Part shown: positions 1-5,340 of the stretch, piece after piece | Layout of the letters: each line of letters begins with the position of its first letter | Numbering within the stretch: the first letter of the stretch is position 1 | Assembly (NCBI GenBank): GCA_021781255.1 | Contig: JAJXXG010001074.1 | Span: 1 to 11,428, forward strand | Reading direction: 5' to 3' | DNA: 11,428 nt | DNA from: Acidobacteriota bacterium | GTDB taxonomy: Bacteria > Acidobacteriota > Terriglobia > Terriglobales > Acidobacteriaceae | Notes under the pieces: generated by a model | Databases searched by the model: none | The model's input: only the letters and a program-made list of their open reading frames with translations | What the model was told of the DNA's origin: nothing | Made by a program: the position numbers and the translations under genes

Positions 1-1275
1 TGCTCCGCCGGGGCCGGGTCGCGGGCCGCCGAAGCCGCCGGGGCGCGGGGCGCCGAATCCGGGACGAGCGCCGAAGCCGGGACGGGCTCCGGGGCCTCCA
101 GGACCGCCGGGTCCTGCGTAGCCTCCAGGCGTGGTGCGCGTGGGATGCTTGGGCCGCGGTCCAGCCGGGAATTGCCCGGGAGCGCCGCCAGGGGTGCGCT
201 GAGGATAACTGCCGGGTGCGCCCGGGGGTCTGCGATCGAAAATCGGTCTGCCGCGCTGCAGGCCGCCTGCCTGAGCGGGGGGCGGAGCGGGTGTGCCGGG
301 AACCACGGGCGGCGCTTTGTAGACCGGTCGCGGGCCCGTCTGGGGCATCACGACGCGGCGCACGGGCGCTGCCGGAGCGGCAGTTGCAACCGCCTCTTCT
401 GGGGCAGGCGCAGCTTTTTGCTCTGCGACAGGCGCAGCAACAGGCTCCGCAGCGGGCTTAGCTGCGACGGGGGGCTGCTGCGCAGCGGCTGCGGTTACCG
501 CAGCCGCCACAATGGGAGCGGGCTGCTCGGCGGGCTGCTCGGGCGCAGGGACCGGCGCGGCGGCTGCCTCGACGGCCACCACCGGCGCAGCAGCAGCCGT
601 GGCGGCTGGTTTTGCGGGCGCGGCAACGTGTTCGGCCGGGTGCGGCTGAGGTTCACGGGCTGGCGGCGCGGCCGGCGGCTTGACGACCACGGCCACAGCC
701 GGAGGAACCACGGCAACGGCGGGGCGCGCAGGTACGGCCCCAGCGGGAGCCTTGGCCACTACCGGACCGGCCGGTGGGCGGCTTGCAATGGCCGGCGTGT
801 GCGGCGCAGAGACGATGGGCGGTGCCTGCCGGACGGGCGGAACAATCTTGCGCGGCTCAGGGCGGGCGGGCGCAGCCTGCGCCGCGACAGGCGCTGCGGG
901 CGCGGGCGCTGCCGGCGTGGCCGGAGTCTTGACTGGCGCTGCGGCGGCGGGCTTTGCGTGCACGGCGCCACGGCGAACTTCCGCTTCCTGTTCCTGCTTC
1001 TTCGCCAGAATGGCTTTCATCACGTCGCCGGGCTTGGAGACGTGGGAGAGATCAATTTTGGGCGCAATTGTCTGCGAACCGCGGGTTGACGCCCCGCTGC
1101 CCGCTGAGCGCGAGCCGCGCGCAAATTGTGCGCGCACCTTTTCGGCCTCATGATCCTCGATAGAACTGGAGTGCGTCTTGCCTTCGCCCAGGCCAAGCTC
1201 CGCCAGCACATCAAGAACCTGTCGGCTCTTGACTTCCATCTCGCGCGCGAGATCGTTGATTCGAACCTTACTCAT
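1..1275 (-). CDS. infB: Translation initiation factor IF-2, N-terminal part (3' end outside window)
   Basis: IF2 is the GTPase that brings fMet-tRNA to the 30S subunit and promotes 70S assembly in the cytoplasm. Only the first 425 codons are visible, and the GTP-binding domain has not yet begun. Residues 1-52 match the IF2_N fold (starts MSKVRINDLAREMEV, then a VLDVLAELG helix). A linker follows that contains KIDLSHVSKPGDVMKAILAKK. Residues about 95-290 are Ala/Pro/Val-rich low complexity, and residues about 380-425 are Gly/Pro/Arg-rich with short repeats such as ARPGFG. The start ATG (1273-1275) is preceded by a purine-rich AGAGG, three bases away, which supports it. The gene lies 118 bp downstream of nusA on the same strand, as the last visible gene of rimP-nusA-infB. 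A linker this long and disordered implies a full IF2 of roughly 1000 residues, well above E. coli's 890. Identity is secure from the N-domain plus operon context. Confidence 0.94.
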   Translation of the reverse strand, partial: MSKVRINDLAREMEVKSRQVLDVLAELGLGEGKTHSSSIEDHEAEKVRAQFARGSRSAGSGASTRGSQTIAPKIDLSHVSKPGDVMKAILAKKQEQEAEVRRGAVHAKPAAAAPVKTPATPAAPAPAAPVAAQAAPARPEPRKIVPPVRQAPPIVSAPHTPAIASRPPAGPVVAKAPAGAVPARPAVAVVPPAVAVVVKPPAAPPAREPQPHPAEHVAAPAKPAATAAAAPVVAVEAAAAPVPAPEQPAEQPAPIVAAAVTAAAAQQPPVAAKPAAEPVAAPVAEQKAAPAPEEAVATAAPAAPVRRVVMPQTGPRPVYKAPPVVPGTPAPPPAQAGGLQRGRPIFDRRPPGAPGSYPQRTPGGAPGQFPAGPRPKHPTRTTPGGYAGPGGPGGPGARPGFGARPGFGAPRPGGFGGPRPGPGGA

Positions 1276-1393
1276 CCGCCTCTTTTCAAAAAATGCTACC
1301 CAAAGCCCTTAGTCGCTCATAGCTACCTCATGGCAATGGCTGCTTCTGATACTTCCATTATCGCCTGAGTGGCCTTGCAGGGCGCGACGCATC

Positions 1394-2956
1394 TTACGCG
1401 CCGCCCTCTTTGGCCGCCTGCTCATCTTCGCTTTCCCGCTCGCCTGATTCCGATTCCAGCGCCCCATCGGCGTCGGGCACATTTTCAATCACATCTTCCA
1501 TCGCGGTCATTGGCTCCGTATCTCCCGCCACGGCCGCAACGCTCTCCGCTTCCTCGATGACCTCGGCGGAGTTCTCTGCCTCGGCTTCCGCATTAGCCAC
1601 AATGGCGGGCGCGTTCTCCACTTCAGCTTCGCCCGGAATCGTCTCGGCGAACTCCTCCGCGACGTAGCCTTCTTCGCCCTCTTCAAAGTGCCCGAAGTAG
1701 TGCCGCACGGCCACGCCGATACGTTCCAGAGTCTTCTCGCCGATGCCTGGAATCTCTTCCAACTGCTCGGGCGTCATGTCGGCCAGCGACTCAACGGTCG
1801 TGATGCCCGCGGCCACAAGCTTCTGGATGATGCCATCGCCCAGCTCGGTCACCTGCTCGATGGGCGTTGAGGGTCCGCCGGAGAGAGCCTGCATCTGCTG
1901 CTCCACCTCCTGGCGCTTTTCCTCTTCGCTCTTGATGTCAATCTTCCAGCCCAGCAGCTTGGCCGCCAGACGCACATTCTGGCCCTTCTTGCCGATGGCC
2001 AGCGAAAGCTGGGTGTCGTCCACAATCACTTCAAGCTGCTTATCGGTCAGGTCGGAGATGGAAACGCGGCTCACTTTGGCCGGCTGCAGCGCCTTCTCGG
2101 CAAAGGTCGTAATCTCGTCGCTGAACTCGATGATGTCGATTTTTTCCCCGCGCAGCTCGCGGATAATGGACTGCACGCGCATGCCCTTCATGCCCACGCA
2201 TGCGCCCACCGGGTCCACGTCCTTGTCGCGGCTCTGCACGGCAATCTTGGTGCGCTCGCCCGCCTCGCGGGCAATGGCGCGGATGACCACGGTATTGTCG
2301 TAAATCTCCGGCACTTCCGATTGGAAGAGGTTCGATACAAGCTCCGGCGCGGCGCGGGAGACGACTACCTGCGGCCCTTTCGCGGCGCGGTCCACCTTCA
2401 GGAGCACCACACGCACCCGCTCGCCGATGGAGAACTGCTCCAGCCGCGACTGCTCGCGCTTGGGGCAGCGGGCTTCGGCCTTGCCCAGGTCATAGATAAC
2501 GTCCTGGCCCTCGATGCGCTTGACCGTCGCGTTCAGCACTTCCTTTTCGCGATGCGCGTACTCGTTGAAGACGGTGTCGCGCTCGGCCTCGCGGACCTTC
2601 TGAAAGATCACCTGCTTGGCCAGTTGCGCGGCAATGCGGCCAAGGGGGCTGGTGTCCTTGTAGAGCCGGATCTCACTGCCCACTTCGACGCCGGGAGCCA
2701 GCTCGTTGGCGTCCGCCAGCGTGATCTGGTTGACGGGATCTTCGATCTGGTCTTCGTCGGCCACCACGGTCTTGTAGACATAGGCCGTGATTTCGCCGGT
2801 CTCTTTGTTCAGCTCCCCACGCATGTTTTCCTGGGTCTTGTAGTACTTGCGCGTGGCCAGGGCAATAGCCTCTTCCACGGCTCCAACCACGAGCTCGGGC
2901 TCGATGCCCTTCTCGCGGCTGAGGAGTTCGATACTTTGGTACAAAGCGCTGGCCAT
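1394..2956 (-). CDS. nusA: Transcription termination/antitermination protein NusA
   Basis: NusA binds RNA polymerase near the RNA exit channel and modulates pausing, intrinsic termination and antitermination. The 520-residue product shows the family order: RNAP-binding N-domain (about 1-130, starting MASALYQSIELLSREKGI), S1 domain (about 135-200), KH1 with GACVGMKGMR at 251-260, and KH2 with SLAIGKKGQNVRLA at 318-331. A single helix-hairpin-helix segment follows (about 372-416, EEIPGIGEKTLERIG at 400-414). Instead of the second acidic repeat seen in E. coli, residues about 424-520 form an Ala/Glu-rich acidic tail with no evident fold. The start is the ATG that gives the canonical NusA N-terminus. 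The ribosome-binding site is weak (GAGAGAG about 11 bases upstream). It lies between rimP (143-bp gap) and infB (118-bp gap), all minus strand. In E. coli NusA represses this operon by promoting termination in its leader, and a candidate leader terminator exists here too. Confidence 0.98.
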   Translation of the reverse strand: MASALYQSIELLSREKGIEPELVVGAVEEAIALATRKYYKTQENMRGELNKETGEITAYVYKTVVADEDQIEDPVNQITLADANELAPGVEVGSEIRLYKDTSPLGRIAAQLAKQVIFQKVREAERDTVFNEYAHREKEVLNATVKRIEGQDVIYDLGKAEARCPKREQSRLEQFSIGERVRVVLLKVDRAAKGPQVVVSRAAPELVSNLFQSEVPEIYDNTVVIRAIAREAGERTKIAVQSRDKDVDPVGACVGMKGMRVQSIIRELRGEKIDIIEFSDEITTFAEKALQPAKVSRVSISDLTDKQLEVIVDDTQLSLAIGKKGQNVRLAAKLLGWKIDIKSEEEKRQEVEQQMQALSGGPSTPIEQVTELGDGIIQKLVAAGITTVESLADMTPEQLEEIPGIGEKTLERIGVAVRHYFGHFEEGEEGYVAEEFAETIPGEAEVENAPAIVANAEAEAENSAEVIEEAESVAAVAGDTEPMTAMEDVIENVPDADGALESESGERESEDEQAAKEGGA

Positions 2957-3038
2957 ACTGTGCTTGCTCTCTCGGTTTGTTCCTGTGGCGAAGCCGGTTC
3001 AGGGCCGTGCCGTTCCGTTGAATCGTTGCTTTTGAGGC

Positions 3039-3091
3039 GCGGGCCTCTGCCCGCCCCTGGCCAGGTGTCCAGGTCTCGCTCCTGAGGCCCG
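3039..3091 (-). other. Structured rimP-nusA intergenic segment with competing hairpins
   Basis: The 143-bp spacer 2957-3099 contains a perfect 6-bp hairpin, GCGGGC (3039-3044) with GCCCGC (3049-3054). It also contains a longer-range perfect 8-bp pairing, CGGGCCTC (3040-3047) with GAGGCCCG (3084-3091), whose loop contains the palindrome CCTGGCCAGG (3056-3065). The two stems share bases and cannot coexist. No U-run follows on the minus strand, so this does not look like an intrinsic terminator. In GC-rich DNA such pairings arise easily. It might be an mRNA processing or stabilising element within the operon, but the sequence alone does not show that. Confidence 0.25.
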
Positions 3092-3099
3092 GAAAACCC

Positions 3100-3690
3100 T
3101 TAAATCTCTGGAATCAACTGCGCTTTTTCGATGTTGCCCAGCGCAATCTCCACTGTGTTTACGCCGGTCTTCCGGCTCTTGCTGTTCTGCTTCACGGCAG
3201 CCAGGTCGAGGGTAATCGTCTCGCCCGCTCCGGTCGCCAGCCGGCCCTGCCAGTGGCGGTTGTTGCGGATCGGCTCGAAGGTCTGCACCTTCACAAGGCT
3301 CCCCGCAAATCGTTGAAAATCCTCAAGCTTCGTCAGCTTGCGATCCAGACCGGGCGAGCTGGCCTCCAGCGTGTACTCCCCGCCGGGAATCAGGTCTTCC
3401 ACGTCCAGCAGCACTCCAAAATCGCGGCTGAAGGCCGCACAATCCTCGTGGGTCATGCCGGAAAGCTGCTCCACGCTCAGCCTGCCTTCCGCAAGGCCCT
3501 CGGGAAGCCCCTCGGCTCCCGCGGCTACCTCGGCCTTCAGTCGCGCGCGCCCTTCGGCGTTCCTCTCCAGAAAGACGCGGAGAACACGCTCTTTGGCCGG
3601 ACCGGCGAGTTCCAGATCCACCACGTCCAACCCATGCGAGGCGGCCACTCTCGCCGCTGCCAACCGGATTTCGTCCAGCCTTGCCGTCAT
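3100..3690 (-). CDS. rimP: Ribosome maturation factor RimP
   Basis: RimP is a cytoplasmic factor needed for maturation of the 30S subunit. From the ATG at 3688-3690 the product is 196 residues: an N-terminal alpha/beta domain (HGLDVVDLELAG at 19-30, ERVLRVFLER at 34-43), the signature YTLEASSPGLDRKL at 106-119 followed by EDFQRFAGSLVKV at 123-135, and a C-terminal small-barrel domain ending LGNIEKAQLIPEI. It is about 45 residues longer than E. coli RimP. Much of the excess is an Ala/Gly/Glu-rich insertion at about 44-78, before MTHEDCAAFSRD. The frame stays open upstream to a GTG at 3804 and contains an ATG at 3780. I prefer 3690 because it gives the family N-terminus, and because the upstream codons run through a terminator-shaped hairpin. 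The start is the uncertain part: a GTG three codons earlier is also possible. First gene of rimP-nusA-infB. Confidence 0.95.
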   Translation of the reverse strand: MTARLDEIRLAAARVAASHGLDVVDLELAGPAKERVLRVFLERNAEGRARLKAEVAAGAEGLPEGLAEGRLSVEQLSGMTHEDCAAFSRDFGVLLDVEDLIPGGEYTLEASSPGLDRKLTKLEDFQRFAGSLVKVQTFEPIRNNRHWQGRLATGAGETITLDLAAVKQNSKSRKTGVNTVEIALGNIEKAQLIPEI

Positions 3691-3699
3691 CGTTTCCAC

Positions 3700-3716
3700 G
3701 CCGCCCAATCGGCGGC
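3700..3716 (-). promoter_or_regulatory. Start-proximal hairpin in rimP leader
   Basis: A perfect 6-bp stem (GCCGCC 3700-3705 with GGCGGC 3711-3716, five-base loop) ends nine bases before the preferred rimP ATG at 3690. On the minus-strand transcript, its GGCGGC arm is the most purine-rich sequence near the start and could mask ribosome access. The structure is real at sequence level. A regulatory role is speculation, since short GC stems are common in this genome. Confidence 0.25.
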
Positions 3717-3750
3717 CCTGACCCTGGGGTTTTTCTGAAAAATCTGCCCC

Positions 3751-3777
3751 AAATAAAAAGTGGGCTGTAAGCCCACT
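3751..3777 (-). terminator. Terminator-shaped hairpin in the rimP-nusA-infB leader (possible attenuator)
   Basis: Read on the minus strand, AGTGGGCT-TAC-AGCCCACT forms a perfect 8-bp stem with a 3-base loop (3777 to 3759), followed directly by TTTTATTT (3758-3751). This is the textbook shape of an intrinsic terminator, and it points toward rimP, about 60 bases before its start. The U-run lies only on the minus side, so it does not serve a plus-strand gene. No minus-strand gene is visible between it and the divergent decarboxylase, so it would act on transcripts entering the rimP operon. An upstream GTGGGTT (3804-3798) can pair with the AGCCCAC arm (six Watson-Crick pairs and one G-U), giving a possible antiterminator. 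A second hairpin, GGGG/CCCC plus TTTTT/AAAAA with a 4-base bulge, lies just downstream at 3726-3750. Confidence 0.55.
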
Positions 3778-3797
3778 CATCTCTCCGCCAGCCGGCA

Positions 3798-3804
3798 AAC
3801 CCAC
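3798..3804 (-). promoter_or_regulatory. Candidate antiterminator arm in rimP leader
   Basis: The minus-strand heptamer GTGGGTT is complementary to AGCCCAC in the 3' arm of the hairpin at 3759-3777, with one G-U pair. It lies between the candidate promoter and the hairpin, where an antiterminator strand must be transcribed. Seven base pairs is short, so this is a suggestion that needs folding and comparative support. Confidence 0.25.
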
Positions 3805-3813
3805 GGCAACTCA

Positions 3814-3833
3814 GGCGGACAAATTCGTCTGCC
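3814..3833. repeat. 20-bp imperfect inverted repeat in the divergent promoter region
   Basis: GGCGGAC (3814-3820) and GTCTGCC (3827-3833) are inverted copies with one mismatch, separated by AAATTC. The repeat covers the candidate plus-strand -35 element and the expected start point of the minus-strand transcript, so it is positioned like an operator for a dimeric regulator controlling both directions. No regulator gene is adjacent. It could instead form a weak hairpin in the rimP leader. Confidence 0.3.
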
Positions 3834-3843
3834 TTCTTAGAAT
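3816..3843 (+). promoter_or_regulatory. Candidate promoter of the PLP decarboxylase gene
   Basis: CGGACA (3816-3821) lies 16 bases before TAGAAT (3838-3843). The latter matches the sigma-70 -10 consensus at five of six positions; the -35 matches at four. The -10 ends eight bases before the ATG at 3852, so transcription would begin almost at the start codon, giving a leaderless mRNA. That agrees with the lack of any Shine-Dalgarno sequence before this ATG. Confidence 0.4.
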
Positions 3844-3867
3844 ACGGCGAAATGAGTGGAAATTCAA
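3839..3867 (-). promoter_or_regulatory. Candidate promoter of the rimP-nusA-infB operon
   Basis: On the minus strand TTGAAT (3867-3862) and TATTCT (3844-3839) are separated by exactly 17 bases, and each matches its sigma-70 consensus hexamer at four positions. The start point would be near 3832, giving a leader of about 140 bases that includes the terminator-shaped hairpin at 3751-3777. The -10 is essentially the complement of the plus-strand -10, and the -35 lies inside the first codons of the decarboxylase gene. Confidence 0.4.
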
Positions 3868-5279
3868 TGGCAATGCTAGACTCGGCACTATCTATGGCTG
3901 TTTCTCACTCATCTGCTCTTTCTCACTCCGAAGCCCGCAGCGCGCTGCTGAAGCGGGCTGCCCGCGACGCGATGGACTACCTGGAAGGTGAAGATACCCG
4001 GTCCGTTGCGCCCAGCCCGCAGGCCGTGAGCGCGTTGAACGCATTGCGCGGTCCGTTGCCGCCCGGGCCCACCAGCCCTGAGACGGTCCTCCATCTGCTC
4101 CATGAGTACGGCTCGCCGGCCACGGTGGCCAAGAACAGCGGCCGCTTCTTCGGCTTCGTGAACGGCGGCTGCCTGCCCGCCGCGCTCGCTTCTTCCTGGC
4201 TGGTCAGCGCCTGGGATCAGAACGCAGCCCAGCGGGCGCAGTCCCCGGTGGCCGTCACGCTGGAAGAGGTGGCGCTGGAATGGGTTAGGGAATTGCTCAA
4301 CCTGCCCGCCGGCACGGGCGGCGCGGTTGTCACAGGGGCCACCATGGCCAACTTTTCCTCGCTCGCCGCTGCCCGTAATGCCCTGTGCGAGCGCGCCGGG
4401 TGGGACGTGAAGAACGACGGACTGTTTGGCGCTCCACCCATCACCGTCGTCGTAGGCGAGGAAGCCCACCCCTCCGTGGCCAAGGCACTTGGCCTGCTGG
4501 GCCTGGGCCGCAACCGCGTGGTCCGTGTTCCCGTGGACTCCCAGGGCCGCATGCGAGCCGATGCGCTGCCGCATCTGGACTCCAGGACGATTCTCTGCCT
4601 GCAGGCGGGCAATGTGAACACCGGCGCCTTCGATCCGGCCGAGGCCATCTATCCGGCGGCACGCGCTGCCGGTGCGTGGATTCACGTGGACGGGGCCTTC
4701 GGCCTATGGGCCGCGACGTCGCCCGCATACAAGCATCTGACCAAGGGCTTTGAGCAGGCCGACTCCTGGGCCACCGATGGCCACAAGTGGCCGAACATCG
4801 GATACGACTGCGGCATTGCGCTGGTGCGCGATCCGCTGGCATTGCGCGCGGCCATGTCGATTCAGGCCCCGTACCTTATTCAAGGTGAGCAACGCGAGCC
4901 CTCCGACTACAACCCCGAACTCTCGCGCCGCGCGCGCGGCGTTGAGCTGTGGGCAGGTCTGCGCTCGCTGGGCCGCTCCGGCATGGCCCAGATCGTCGAG
5001 CGCACATCGAGCCACGCCCGCCGCTTCGCCACTGGCCTGCGCGCCGCCGGCTTCGACGTGCTCAACGACGTGGTCATCAACCAGGTTCTCGTTTCCTTCG
5101 GCTCGCCGGAAAAGACGCTGCGGACCATTGCCCGCCTTCAGGCCGACGGCACCTGCTGGTGCGGCTCCACCGTCTGGCAAGGCCACACCGCGATGCGCAT
5201 CAGTGTCTCGTCCTGGGCCACCACGGAGGACGATGTGGACCGAAGTCTGGCCGCAATGCTGAAGGCAGCGAGCGAGTAA
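3852..5279 (+). CDS. Group II PLP-dependent amino acid decarboxylase family protein
   Basis: This is a fold-type I PLP enzyme of the glutamate/aromatic-amino-acid decarboxylase group, 475 residues, presumably cytoplasmic. Visible motifs are GATMANFSSL at 162-171 (cofactor phosphate contact), EEAHPSVAKA at 203-212 with the ring-stacking His206, NVNTGAFDP at 254-262, HVDGAFGLWA at 278-287 with the PLP-pyridine Asp280, and DSWATDGHKWPNIGYDCG at 304-321 with the Schiff-base Lys312. The C-terminal small domain ends MRISVSSWATTEDDVDRS. All key residues are present, so it should be active. The amino acid substrate cannot be read from sequence, and automatic pipelines often label such proteins as aspartate aminotransferase family. 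The ATG at 3852 has no Shine-Dalgarno but a -10 element ends eight bases upstream. In-frame ATGs at 3867, 3873 and 3894 are alternatives, because the first 20 residues look poorly constrained. It is transcribed divergently from rimP. Confidence 0.9.
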   Translation: MSGNSMAMLDSALSMAVSHSSALSHSEARSALLKRAARDAMDYLEGEDTRSVAPSPQAVSALNALRGPLPPGPTSPETVLHLLHEYGSPATVAKNSGRFFGFVNGGCLPAALASSWLVSAWDQNAAQRAQSPVAVTLEEVALEWVRELLNLPAGTGGAVVTGATMANFSSLAAARNALCERAGWDVKNDGLFGAPPITVVVGEEAHPSVAKALGLLGLGRNRVVRVPVDSQGRMRADALPHLDSRTILCLQAGNVNTGAFDPAEAIYPAARAAGAWIHVDGAFGLWAATSPAYKHLTKGFEQADSWATDGHKWPNIGYDCGIALVRDPLALRAAMSIQAPYLIQGEQREPSDYNPELSRRARGVELWAGLRSLGRSGMAQIVERTSSHARRFATGLRAAGFDVLNDVVINQVLVSFGSPEKTLRTIARLQADGTCWCGSTVWQGHTAMRISVSSWATTEDDVDRSLAAMLKAASE

Positions 5280-5305
5280 GCCCACGCGAATCTGCAAATC
5301 AGCTT

Positions 5306-5334
5306 TTGCGCTGAACGGCACGAGGCGCGACAAT
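5306..5334 (+). promoter_or_regulatory. Candidate promoter of the Xaa-Pro aminopeptidase gene
   Basis: TTGCGC (5306-5311) and GACAAT (5329-5334) are 17 bases apart in the 61-bp gap after the decarboxylase stop. The -10 matches four of six consensus bases and the -35 three. The -10 ends six bases before the ATG at 5341, so the transcript would be essentially leaderless. No Shine-Dalgarno is placed usefully before this ATG. The match is modest. Confidence 0.3.
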
Positions 5335-5340
5335 AGCGGA

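Noticed and set aside
1..140. CRISPR or satellite-type array suggested by the GC-rich repeats at the left edge
   Set aside because: The repeats are short, degenerate and in frame with infB, coding Gly/Pro/Arg units. There are no constant repeats with unique spacers.
145..1089. 314-codon plus-strand open frame opposite infB
   Set aside because: It is very rich in Arg, Gly and Cys with no domain, and lies antisense to a minus-strand frame that starts with a clear IF2 N-domain. GC-rich, Ala/Pro-coding DNA routinely leaves open antisense frames.
2321..3085. 254-codon plus-strand open frame opposite nusA
   Set aside because: It lies antisense to the S1 and N-terminal domains of a well-matched NusA, has no recognisable motif, and runs into the intergenic spacer.
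3691..3804. N-terminal extension of RimP from GTG 3804 or ATG 3780
   Set aside because: The frame is open, but the extension has no family similarity and its codons run through a terminator-shaped hairpin with a U-tail. The ATG at 3690 gives the normal RimP start. Kept as an alternative only.
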